Shown: positions 41,387-49,769 of the stretch, in pieces
Layout of the letters: the number at the start of each line of letters is the position of its first letter
How positions within the stretch are numbered: the first letter of the stretch is position 1
Source of the DNA: Arthrobacter zhaoxinii
GTDB lineage: Bacteria > Actinomycetota > Actinomycetes > Actinomycetales > Micrococcaceae
DNA: 64,000 bases
Direction: 5' to 3'
NCBI RefSeq assembly: GCF_024385505.1
Contig: NZ_JANFLT010000001.1
Location: forward strand, 496,001-560,000
Notes under the pieces: model-generated
What the model saw: only the letters and a program-made list of their open reading frames with translations
What the model was told of the DNA's origin: nothing
Databases searched by the model: none
Made by a program: the position numbers and the translations under genes

Positions 41387-42595
41387 ATGCCGGGTTCGCC
41401 GTCGTCTAAACGGTCCGGAAAAGCGCCCGGAAGGCCTCCCGGGAATACGTCTCCGCACCTGCGTGTTAAGCACCACGTGCCTTACTCAAAACCCGTGCCC
41501 GCCGTCCGCGGCGTCCGTAACGCTGCAGCCGATGCCGGCGTCGTCCCGTCCCCCGGTAGTTCCGCGTCTGCGGGCGCGTCGTCGTCTGATCCGGGGTCGG
41601 GAGACCTGGCGTCGTCCGGGAAGCCGGGGACGTCCGGAACGCCGGCGGCAGGCCAGCCGGGGACGTCCGGAACGCCGGCGGCAGGCCGCGAAAACCTGCC
41701 CGGCATTCTCTTTGGAGTCGGCGCGTACGGGCTCTGGGGCCTGCTGCCGCTCTACTTCATGGTTCTCAAACCGGCGGGAGCGGTGGAAATCGTAGCCAAC
41801 CGCGTCGTCTGGTCCCTGGTCTTCTGCGCCATCCTGCTCACCGTCATGCGGGCCTGGAAGCCGATGCTCGCTGCCGGCCGAAATCCGCGGACGGTGGGAA
41901 CACTTGCCGGCGCCGCCCTGTTGATCGCTGTGAACTGGCTGACATATTCATGGGCGGTGCTGAACGAACACGCAGTGGAAGCAGCACTGGGCTACTTCAT
42001 CAACCCGCTCGTGTCGGTTCTGCTTGGCGTACTGGTGCTCAAGGAAAAGCTGCGTCCGCTGCAGTGGGCGGCCATGGCAGTGGGGTTCATTGCCGTGCTG
42101 GTGCTGGCACTGGCGTACGGCACCGTGCCGTGGGTGGCCCTGGCCTTGGCGTTCAGCTTCGGGTTTTACGGATTGGTCAAGAAGGGCATCGGCTCCCGCG
42201 TTGACGCGGTCTCCAGCCTGACCATTGAAACGGCAGTCCTCACACCTATCGCCGCAGGCGTCATGATCTGGCTGTCCATGACCGGTGCCGCAACCCTGAC
42301 CTCCAACGGTGCGGGGCACTTTTGGCTTCTGGTCGCCTCCGGCGTCATTACCGCCGTGCCGCTGATCTTCTTCGGCGCTGCTGCCCGCCGCCTGCCCCTG
42401 TCCACGGTGGGACTGCTGCAGTACCTGGCGCCCACCCTGCAGTTCATCCTGGCCCTGACCGTCTTCAAGGAGGCCATGCCGCCTGAGCGTTGGGCAGGCT
42501 TCGGTCTGGTCTGGCTCGCGCTGGTGATGCTGACCATCGACATGATCGGCGGTCCGCGGCGCAAGCGTAGGCTGCGTGCTGCCGCTGCCGTCTAG
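41387..42595 (+). CDS. rarD: RarD-type EamA transporter with an extended N-terminus
   Basis: 402 residues as drawn; a GTG at 41477 gives 372. The transporter core starts near residue 104 (ENLPGILFGVGAYGLWGLLP) with ten membrane helices, and includes NRVVWSLVFCAILL and LGYFINPLVSVLLGVLVLKE, the RarD signatures. Homologues are about 300 residues, so the N-terminal 70-100 residues are unusual: Ser/Pro/Gly-rich, with a repeat of PGTSGTPAAGQ. RarD proteins belong to the drug/metabolite superfamily; the substrate is unknown. The stop lies inside a tandem repeat. Confidence 0.87.
   Translation: MPGSPSSKRSGKAPGRPPGNTSPHLRVKHHVPYSKPVPAVRGVRNAAADAGVVPSPGSSASAGASSSDPGSGDLASSGKPGTSGTPAAGQPGTSGTPAAGRENLPGILFGVGAYGLWGLLPLYFMVLKPAGAVEIVANRVVWSLVFCAILLTVMRAWKPMLAAGRNPRTVGTLAGAALLIAVNWLTYSWAVLNEHAVEAALGYFINPLVSVLLGVLVLKEKLRPLQWAAMAVGFIAVLVLALAYGTVPWVALALAFSFGFYGLVKKGIGSRVDAVSSLTIETAVLTPIAAGVMIWLSMTGAATLTSNGAGHFWLLVASGVITAVPLIFFGAAARRLPLSTVGLLQYLAPTLQFILALTVFKEAMPPERWAGFGLVWLALVMLTIDMIGGPRRKRRLRAAAAV
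41623..41687 (+). repeat. 33-bp direct repeat in the rarD N-terminal extension
   Basis: Two copies, starting at 41623 and 41656, encode the 11-residue unit PGTSGTPAAG(Q/R). A multiple of three, so length change would keep the frame. Confidence 0.85.
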
Positions 42596-42763
42596 CGGGT
42601 GCGCCGGGGCTGCGTGTTGCCGCTGCCGTCTAGCGGGTGTGGCGGGGCTGCGTGTTGCCGCTGTCGTCTAGCGGGCGTGCCGGGGGCTGCGTGCTGCGCT
42701 GCCGTCTAGCAGCGGGTGTGCCGGGGCTGTGCGCTGCCGCTGGCCTCTAGCGGATGCGCCGGG
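42571..42763. repeat. 38-bp tandem repeat spanning the rarD stop, five copies
   Basis: Units begin gctgcgtgYtgcc and start at 42571, 42609, 42647, 42686 and 42726 (38-40 bp). The first contains the end of rarD, including the stop codon; each unit carries a close copy of the string around that stop. The 300-bp gap to 42894 otherwise holds nothing recognised. Confidence 0.88.
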
Positions 42764-42893
42764 GCTGCGCCGCGGGTGAGCGGGCCCCCGACCAGTCCTC
42801 TACAGCTCGCTTCTTTGCCGGGCGTCCGCCGTGTTATCCCCGGCGCCGAGGGGTGCGGCAGGCGCCTGCCGGTCGGTGCGCCACGCTTGTCGT

Positions 42894-44615
42894 ATGGCTT
42901 TGGAACCATTGAACGAGTTACAGCTGCCGACCGGATTTCCCTCGGTGGATGCATCCGGCGTGTCACTGGTTCACCAGGCTGAACTAGCCCTTAGCGCAGC
43001 ATCTACTCTGCGTGCGGAAGCGACAGAGGATTGGGAGCTTCTCAGCCTTCAGGATGCCGTGGAGTTCGCCTCTGCGGTCGAGGAAATCTCCCGCATCGCC
43101 GACTACCTGAAGTTAACCGCCGCTGCTGCCGTTGACCGACAGCGTCCTGCCCGGACGTTCAGTACCGCAGACGGGGTGCGGGATTCCGAAGCGGGGCAGG
43201 ACCCCGGCACAGCATCCCCTTCCTCCACAGCTCTCCCTTCCTCGCCGGTGCCCGGCGGGCGATGGCGTGAGTTTAGGAGCACAGCAGATTTTCTTCGTTC
43301 CCGGCTGCGTATCTCCCGGGGAGACGCTCGTCGCCGACTGGCTCTTGCCGCGTCTGTCCTTCCCCGGCAGGCACTGACGGGTGAATCACTGCAACCGGTG
43401 TATCCCCTGCTTGCCGACGCATGCGCCGAGGCCACCCTGGCGGCCTCGGACGTGGACGTCATTGCCCACGCCCTGGAGGAAGCGCTGCCCCGGCTGGAAC
43501 CGGAAGCGCTTAGGGCCATGGAGAAACAGCTCACGGATATCGGCTCTCATCAAGACCACGACTTCCTCGTCCGCACGGCAAAACACTGGATTGCCCTTCT
43601 GGACCAGGACCAGCCGCCCAGCGAGGAAGAGCTCAGCCGTTTCCAGGGAATCTTCCCGGGCCGGCGGCGGAACGGATTGAACCATCTGCACATCTACTGC
43701 ACCGACGAGCAGCACGAAGCACTAACCACGCTGACCAACAGTGCCGCCAATCCGCACCAGACGGGGCCTGCGGGAAACCCACCCGCATCCAGCGGGCAAA
43801 CGATTCCAACGACGGTGGAAGCAACCACCGGGCCCGGGCCTGACCTTCCGGATCGACTGCCTCGGCCGACCCGCCCGCAAATGCTGCTCGAGGGGCTACT
43901 CGCGGCCGTCCGCGCGGCTCTTTCATCCGGCGGTCTGCCAGCTGCCGGAGGTCTGCGGCCTCAGGTTATGGTCACCATCAGCCATGAGGCCCTCCTGTCC
44001 GGATTAGCGAATGGACCCGACAGCGATGTCGCTGGCAGGAACATGAAGCCATCGGAACCGGGAAATCCGAAGAGTCGGGACGACGCTACCGACCCGAATC
44101 ATCAGCACCTTCACACCGTCGATCCTGGCAGCACCCGCCACAGTAAACCTTCCGGGAGCCGGAGTACCCGGGAGCGTCCCGCACCCGGCAGCGCTGCCTT
44201 CACCGGACCTATCGGGGTAAGGGAGGTTCGGAAACTGGCCTGCGATGCGGATCTGATTCCTGTCGTCCTGGGAACCGAAGGGCAGGTCCTGGATCTGGGA
44301 CGAGCGGCACGACTCTTCCCGCCGCACCTGCGCAAGGCGCTGCAGGCCAGGGACCGCGGCTGCACTTTTCCGGGCTGCACTATCCCGGGGCCGTGGACGG
44401 AGGCTCATCACGCCACGTTCTGGGAGCACGGAGGAGGCACGGACCTCGGGAATGGAATGCTGCTGTGCTCGTTCCACCACCACCTGATCCACCAGGAGAA
44501 ATGGCGGGCTTACATGCGGGCAGGAGTTCCATGGTTCGTGCCGCCGCCCTACGTTGATCCGGACCGCCGACCGCTGCGGAACGCCTACTTCCATCCGGAA
44601 TTCCTCACATCATGA
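42894..44615 (+). CDS. DUF222 and HNH endonuclease domain protein (13E12-type)
   Basis: 573 residues from the ATG at 42894. N-terminal DUF222 (about 40-330) with STADFLRSRLRISRGDARR; a low-complexity Pro/Ser/Thr linker near 280-430; and a C-terminal HNH domain with RDRGCTFPGCTIPGPWTEAHH and LLCSFHHHLIHQEKW. This family is multicopy in Arthrobacter and Mycobacterium (13E12 repeat proteins) and is linked to mobile elements, but its biological role is not settled. No transposase or terminal repeats flank it here. Confidence 0.93.
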   Translation: MALEPLNELQLPTGFPSVDASGVSLVHQAELALSAASTLRAEATEDWELLSLQDAVEFASAVEEISRIADYLKLTAAAAVDRQRPARTFSTADGVRDSEAGQDPGTASPSSTALPSSPVPGGRWREFRSTADFLRSRLRISRGDARRRLALAASVLPRQALTGESLQPVYPLLADACAEATLAASDVDVIAHALEEALPRLEPEALRAMEKQLTDIGSHQDHDFLVRTAKHWIALLDQDQPPSEEELSRFQGIFPGRRRNGLNHLHIYCTDEQHEALTTLTNSAANPHQTGPAGNPPASSGQTIPTTVEATTGPGPDLPDRLPRPTRPQMLLEGLLAAVRAALSSGGLPAAGGLRPQVMVTISHEALLSGLANGPDSDVAGRNMKPSEPGNPKSRDDATDPNHQHLHTVDPGSTRHSKPSGSRSTRERPAPGSAAFTGPIGVREVRKLACDADLIPVVLGTEGQVLDLGRAARLFPPHLRKALQARDRGCTFPGCTIPGPWTEAHHATFWEHGGGTDLGNGMLLCSFHHHLIHQEKWRAYMRAGVPWFVPPPYVDPDRRPLRNAYFHPEFLTS

Positions 44616-44681
44616 AACGGTGCCGTGACTGCGTAGGACGTGCGGCACATGCAACGCCCCCACTGACCGCCAATAACAAGG

Positions 44682-44719
44682 AAGGGGCACCGCAGCCGGA
44701 ACGAGCCGCAATGCCCCTT
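44682..44719 (+). terminator. Hairpin after the HNH gene
   Basis: Arms aaggggca / tgcccctt with further partial pairing inside, followed by TTGTTG. It lies 67 bp past the HNH stop. Confidence 0.5.
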
Positions 44720-44832
44720 GTTGAGCCAGCGCTGTGCAGGCTCCGGTGGGCGAGCAGCACCCGCCCGCAAATTCTGCCTTTTCTCCTAGAAACCCCATGT
44801 TGTACTAAGACGTCCATGGCATGCGTACAAAA

Positions 44833-44874
44833 CTGCCCTTCACCGCCCCGTTGGCAACGGGAGGTGAAGGGCAG
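44833..44874 (-). terminator. Terminator after the CAP-domain gene
   Basis: 12-bp outer stem ctgcccttcacc / ggtgaagggcag plus an inner cccgtt / aacggg stem, followed by TTTT on the minus strand. Lies 20 bp past the stop. Confidence 0.88.
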
Positions 44875-44893
44875 CGTTCGCTGTGTTTCTTGT

Positions 44894-46615
44894 CTATGCC
44901 TGGCGCGTGCGGCGCTGGGCCATAACGACGGCGGCGGTACCGGCGACCACCAGAAGACTTCCGAGCACGGCCGTCAGCAGCTGCCAGGAAGCCAGGCCGG
45001 TCGCGGCCAATTCTCCCCCTGCAACACCGGTGGGCATGGCTGCCGAAACCTCCGCAGTCGGGGCAGCGGCTTCCAGACCCGTCTCCGTGCCTGCTGCAGC
45101 CCCCAGGACCGTCACGGACTCCTCAATGGAGAAGGACTGCCAGCCGACAAACTCGGTTCCGAGCGTCAGCGCAACCCGGTGGTCACCCGCGGGCAGATCT
45201 GCAGGAACATCAACAGCAAGAATTCCCGCGGAATCGGCAGTCATGGTTCCGAGATCAATGGCGTTCGAATGCAAGACCACGCGGTAGGCCGCATTCGGTT
45301 CCAGGCCGCTCAGAGTCAAGAAGCTTCCACGGGGAGTGGCTACGAAACCGCCGCGGTTGGCCTCGGTGAGGTTCGCGTCGTTCCACGGATCGATCGCGGC
45401 CGGGGCCTTGGGGGCGGCCTTTACAGCTGCGGCATCGGTGGCCGGCTTTGATTCAACAGTATCTTCGCCGGCTTTCTCATCGACGTTCGCTGTCGGCAGC
45501 TGTGCGGGCGCCGGTTCTGACACGGTCTCGTCGACCACGGGGGTTGGCACTTCTACCGGTGCGTCTGTCTCAGCGGGGGCAGCCGGTTCAACAATCGGCT
45601 GATTCTTTTCCGCTGCAGCCTCCTCAGCGGCGGCCTTCTCGGCTGCGGCGTTATCAGCCTGTGCCTTCGCGGCGGCGGCAGTCTCAGCAGCGGCCTTCTC
45701 AGCGGCAGCAGTCTCGGCAGCGGCCTTCTCGGCGGCAGCCCTGTCAGCGTCTGCCTTCGCGGCGGCGGCAGACTCAGCAGCCCTGTCGGCCTCGGCCTTC
45801 TCAGCAGCAGCCTTCTCGGCAGCGCCAGTGTCAGCTCCCGCCTTGTCCGCGGCATCCTTCTCAGCTGCGGCTCTCTCGGCAGCGGCCCTGTCAGCCTCGG
45901 CCTTCTCGGCAGCAGCGTTGTCGGCTGCGGCTTTCTCAGCGGCAGCCCTGTCAGCCTCGGCCTTCTCAGCGGCAGCGTTGTCGGCTGCGGCCTTCTCAGC
46001 AGCAGCCTTCTCGACGGCGACCCTCTCGGACTCCTCCCGTGCGGCGGCTTCCTGCTTGGCCTTCTCTGCCGCGTCATCCACCACTGGCTGCGGAGCGGGC
46101 GCAACCGGCTGTCCGCCACCGCTGCCCGGATACGTCCCGAAGTCTGCAGTGATCAGATAAGCACCTTCGTTAGGACCCGCTGTCAGGCGCACCGCCCCTA
46201 TACCCACGTCCGTGAAGGACGGGTTGAGCATGTTCATGTTGTGCGGTCCGGAGTTCACCCACCAGTAAAACGCCTGGTCGACGTCGTAGTTCCAGACAAT
46301 GTTCTCCGACCAGCCCTGTAAACCGGCGGGATATCCGGCCGGCAGGGTCGGGTTGTGCCCGTAGGTGTAGGCGCCGGCGCTTTCAGCACCAACGGCGGAA
46401 CCAGCGGTCCATTCCTGGGCAACGGAACCGATCTGCGGGTTCCAAGCCAGCGGTGCGAGTCCCGACTCCGCACGGTAGTTGTTAATCAGGCTGAACATCC
46501 GGCCCGCAGTCTGAGCCTCCGATGTGGCTGCCGACGCGGTAGGAAGCGCCACGAGGGCACTCACCACGGTAATCAGGGCAACCGCCAAGGCGCTTACAGG
46601 TTTTCTTACACGCAC
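44894..46615 (-). CDS. Secreted CAP-domain surface protein with Ala-rich stalk and LAATG sorting signal
   Basis: 573 residues from a GTG with AGAGGACT upstream. Signal peptide ending PTASA (about 30); CAP/SCP domain (about 33-155) with LINNYRAESGLAPLAWN, QGWSENIVWNY and SGPHNMNML; a long stalk of about 175 residues made of imperfect AAEKAAAD-type units; a Pro/Val-rich linker; a small beta domain (FVATPRGSFLTLSGLEPNA); and at the C-terminus LAATG (536-540), a membrane helix and RRTRQA. LAXTG is the class E sortase signal in actinobacteria, so the protein is probably anchored to the wall. Confidence 0.9.
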   Translation of the reverse strand: MRVRKPVSALAVALITVVSALVALPTASAATSEAQTAGRMFSLINNYRAESGLAPLAWNPQIGSVAQEWTAGSAVGAESAGAYTYGHNPTLPAGYPAGLQGWSENIVWNYDVDQAFYWWVNSGPHNMNMLNPSFTDVGIGAVRLTAGPNEGAYLITADFGTYPGSGGGQPVAPAPQPVVDDAAEKAKQEAAAREESERVAVEKAAAEKAAADNAAAEKAEADRAAAEKAAADNAAAEKAEADRAAAERAAAEKDAADKAGADTGAAEKAAAEKAEADRAAESAAAAKADADRAAAEKAAAETAAAEKAAAETAAAAKAQADNAAAEKAAAEEAAAEKNQPIVEPAAPAETDAPVEVPTPVVDETVSEPAPAQLPTANVDEKAGEDTVESKPATDAAAVKAAPKAPAAIDPWNDANLTEANRGGFVATPRGSFLTLSGLEPNAAYRVVLHSNAIDLGTMTADSAGILAVDVPADLPAGDHRVALTLGTEFVGWQSFSIEESVTVLGAAAGTETGLEAAAPTAEVSAAMPTGVAGGELAATGLASWQLLTAVLGSLLVVAGTAAVVMAQRRTRQA

Positions 46616-46784
46616 TACAAAGTCCTCTGCGTCCGGACCCGCAGGGCCCTGGTCTGCCCGCGCTGGAGAGATCAGCAATCGGGGGCGCCCGCCATACCGG
46701 GGGCGCCCCGCGAATCTACACGACGTAGATCACGCAAACAACACCAGTCACATTGGTGACGCTGCTAAACCCGGACGCCTCGAG

Positions 46785-48143
46785 TTATGAGAGGCGCCCG
46801 CGGACGGCAGCTTCCAGCACGTCCAGTGCGTCCAGCAGCAGGTCGTCACCGATGGTCAGCGGCGGCAGCAGCCGGATCACATTTCCGTAGGTGCCGCAGG
46901 TCAGAACAATGACGCCCTCCTGCAGGCAGGCTGCCGCGACAGCCTTCGCCGCCTCGGCGTCGGGCGCCTTGGTACCCGGCCGGACGAATTCCATGGCGAG
47001 CATGGCACCGCGTCCGCGGACATCGCCAACGACGCCGCTTTCCACCGCAAGTGCCTGCAGCCGGGGCAGCACAAGCTCCTCGATGCGCCGTGCCCGGCCG
47101 GCCAAATCCTGGCTGACCATGGTGTCCATTGCCGCCAGGGCAGCTGCACAGGCCACCGGGTTGCCGCCGTACGTGCCGCCCAGACCTCCGGGATGGACAG
47201 CGTCGAGCAGCTCCGCACGCCCGGTAACGGCGGAGAGCGGCATACCGCCGGCGATGCCCTTGGCCATGGTGATCAGGTCCGGAACCACTCCTTCGTGCTG
47301 CACCGCGAACCATTCACCGGTGCGGCAGAAACCGGACTGCACCTCGTCGGCAATGAAGACCACGCCGTTGGCACGTGCCCACTCGGCAAGCCGCGGCAGG
47401 AAGCCTTCGGCAGGGACAATGAAGCCGCCCTCACCCTGGATCGGTTCAATCAGAAGCGCGGCAAGCTGGTCCGCGCCGATCTGCTTCTCGATGGCCAGGA
47501 TGGCACGGTCTGCGGCCTCTGCACCGGTGATGTCCGGATTCTCCTCGCGGAACGGATAACTCATGGGCATCCGGTAGATCTCGGAAGCGAACGGACCGAA
47601 GCCGGTCTTGTAGGGCATCGCCTTCGCGGTCAGTCCCATAGTGAGGTTGGTGCGGCCGTGGTAGGCGTGGTCGAAAGCGACGACGGCGTCGCGTCCGGTT
47701 GCCGAACGGGCAATCTTTACGGCGTTCTCCACGGCTTCCGCGCCGGAGTTGAACAGCACGGTCCGTTTCTCGAAGTCCCCCGGAGTGACCTCCGCGAGAC
47801 GTTCGGCAACGGCCACGTACCCCTCGTAGGGCGTCACCATGAAGCACGTGTGGGTGAAGTGCTCCACCTGTTCCTGCACGGCAGCGACGACGGCAGGGTC
47901 GGAAGCGCCCACGCTGGTCACGGCAATACCCGAACCGAGGTCGGTGAAGGCGTTGCCGTCCACATCCATGATGATCCCGCCGTCCGCGTCAGCCGCGTAT
48001 ACGGGAACGCTGGAGGCAACCCCCCTGGGCACCACGGCAGCACGGCGTGCTGCCAGTGCAGCGGATTTCGGGCCCGGGAAAATGCCGGTAATCCGGCGTC
48101 GCTGTTCAAGGCGGTAGCTGGGGGTAATAACGGGTGTACTCAT
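46785..48143 (-). CDS. gabT: 4-aminobutyrate aminotransferase
   Basis: 452 residues, class III aminotransferase. PLP-binding Lys295 in ITMAKGIAGGMPL, cofactor Asp266 in IADEVQSGF, and NSGAEAVENAVK are visible. Converts GABA and 2-oxoglutarate to succinate semialdehyde and glutamate. Its start is 52 bp from the end of the PatD-like gene; together they form a leftward catabolic operon that opens divergently from the PucR regulator. A weak hairpin overlaps the stop. Confidence 0.94.
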   Translation of the reverse strand: MSTPVITPSYRLEQRRRITGIFPGPKSAALAARRAAVVPRGVASSVPVYAADADGGIIMDVDGNAFTDLGSGIAVTSVGASDPAVVAAVQEQVEHFTHTCFMVTPYEGYVAVAERLAEVTPGDFEKRTVLFNSGAEAVENAVKIARSATGRDAVVAFDHAYHGRTNLTMGLTAKAMPYKTGFGPFASEIYRMPMSYPFREENPDITGAEAADRAILAIEKQIGADQLAALLIEPIQGEGGFIVPAEGFLPRLAEWARANGVVFIADEVQSGFCRTGEWFAVQHEGVVPDLITMAKGIAGGMPLSAVTGRAELLDAVHPGGLGGTYGGNPVACAAALAAMDTMVSQDLAGRARRIEELVLPRLQALAVESGVVGDVRGRGAMLAMEFVRPGTKAPDAEAAKAVAAACLQEGVIVLTCGTYGNVIRLLPPLTIGDDLLLDALDVLEAAVRGRLS

Positions 48144-48194
48144 GGAGCTGCCTTTCGGAGGTACCGCTGAAGGAGTAGGGAAACGGGCGCAGGC

Positions 48195-49625
48195 CTAGGC
48201 GTCCAGTGCGCTCATCACATGCTTGATGCGGGTGTAGTCCTCCACGCCGTACATGGAGAGGTCCTTGCCATAGCCGGAGCTCTTGAAGCCGCCGTGCGGC
48301 ATTTCGGCCGTGAGCATGATGTGGGTGTTGATCCAGACCGCGCCGAAATCCAGATCCCGGGACAGGCGCATCGCGCGGCCGTGGTTCGTGGTCCAGACAC
48401 TGGAGGCCAGGGCGTATTCGACGTCGTTGGCCATGTCCACGGCCTGCTCTTCGGTGTCGAATTTCTGCACGGTGATGACGGGACCGAAGGTTTCCTTCTG
48501 CACCACGTCGTCGTCCTGGCGCGCTCCGGTGATGACGGTGGGTTCGAAGAAGAATCCCTTGGACCCGGCCCTCCGTCCGCCGGTCTCCACGCGGCAATGC
48601 GCGGGCAGTGCTTCGATCACGGCGTTCACCGAGTTGAAGTGGTTGATGTTGTTGAGCGGGCCGAAGTAGTTTTCCTCGTCGTTGTCGCTGCCGGTCCGAA
48701 GTTCCTTCGCCGCAGCCACGAGCTTGTCCACGAGGGCGTCGTGCACGGAATCCTCCACCAGCACGCGCGTGATGGCGGTGCAGTCCTGACCGGCGTTGAA
48801 GAACGCGAACTCGGCAATGGCTGTGGCAGTCCGGTCCAGGTCGGCATCCGCGAAAACAACTGCAGGCGCTTTGCCGCCCAGTTCCAGGTGGGCCCGCTTG
48901 AGGGTCTTTGCGGCTCCGGAAGCCACGGCAACACCTGCCCGCACCGAGCCGGTGATGGAGACCAGGCCGGGCACGGGGTGCTCCACCATCAGCGCACCGG
49001 TCTCACCGGTGCCAAGGACCACGTTGAGCACGCCGGCAGGGAAGATGTCCGCCGCCAGACGGGCAAGGACCAACGTGGATTCGGGGGTCGTGTCGGACGG
49101 CTTGAGGACCACCGTGTTTCCGGCGGCCAAGGCAGGACCGATCTTCCATACCGCCATCAGCAGCGGATAGTTCCATGGGGCCACCTGGGCGACGACGCCG
49201 ATCGGCTCGCGGCGGATGAAGGACGTGAACCCCTCCATGTACTCCCCGGCAGACTTGCCCTCCAGAAGCCTGGCTGCACCGGCAAAAAAGCGAAGCTGGT
49301 CCGCGCCAACGGCTACTTCCTCTGCAGCAATCAGCGAGCGCACCTGTCCGGTATTCCGGTGCTGCGCTTCCACCAGTTCGTCGGAATTGGATTCCAGGGC
49401 ATCGGCCAGGCGAAGCAGCATGCGCTGGCGGTCGCTGGGAGTAGTGCGCTTCCAGGTGCGGAACGCAGCGGCGGCTGCGTCCATCGCTGCGTCGACGTCG
49501 GCCTGCACGGAGACCGGCGACACGGCAACCACTTCGCCGTTGGTCGGATTCACGACATCCAGTACGTCGATTCCGCGGGAGGGGACAAAAGCCCCGTTGA
49601 TGAAGTTCTGCAATGTCTCAGCCAT
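48195..49625 (-). CDS. patD: Gamma-aminobutyraldehyde dehydrogenase (PatD/YdcW-like)
   Basis: 476 residues, full-length ALDH. Catalytic Glu248 in LELGGKAP and Cys282 in NAGQDCTAITR. The segments GEYMEGFTSFIRREPIGVV and the C-terminal MPHGGFKSSGYGKD follow E. coli PatD closely by inspection. It would convert 4-aminobutanal, from putrescine, to GABA, which GabT then uses. Succinate-semialdehyde dehydrogenase activity is a possible alternative. First gene of the leftward operon. Confidence 0.87.
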   Translation of the reverse strand: MAETLQNFINGAFVPSRGIDVLDVVNPTNGEVVAVSPVSVQADVDAAMDAAAAAFRTWKRTTPSDRQRMLLRLADALESNSDELVEAQHRNTGQVRSLIAAEEVAVGADQLRFFAGAARLLEGKSAGEYMEGFTSFIRREPIGVVAQVAPWNYPLLMAVWKIGPALAAGNTVVLKPSDTTPESTLVLARLAADIFPAGVLNVVLGTGETGALMVEHPVPGLVSITGSVRAGVAVASGAAKTLKRAHLELGGKAPAVVFADADLDRTATAIAEFAFFNAGQDCTAITRVLVEDSVHDALVDKLVAAAKELRTGSDNDEENYFGPLNNINHFNSVNAVIEALPAHCRVETGGRRAGSKGFFFEPTVITGARQDDDVVQKETFGPVITVQKFDTEEQAVDMANDVEYALASSVWTTNHGRAMRLSRDLDFGAVWINTHIMLTAEMPHGGFKSSGYGKDLSMYGVEDYTRIKHVMSALDA

Positions 49626-49769
49626 GCCGGACGTCCTTTCGGGGCGGGCGCTGCGTAGGTGGTTCCCTCAAACCTACTGTGAAGCACCTCTCACACGAAG
49701 GGCCACCTGCACAGCCCCACAGTACGACCGCAGTGCAACCGCCTAAAGTTCTCCACCTATAGTGGTGCA

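Noticed and set aside
42894-44615. Insertion sequence carrying the DUF222/HNH gene
   Set aside because: No terminal inverted repeats, target duplications or transposase found; the flanking tandem repeat is confined to the rarD end.
46680-46709. Repeated gggggcgccc string upstream of the CAP gene as an operator
   Set aside because: Each copy is a GC palindrome common by chance in this composition; spacing and location give no further support.
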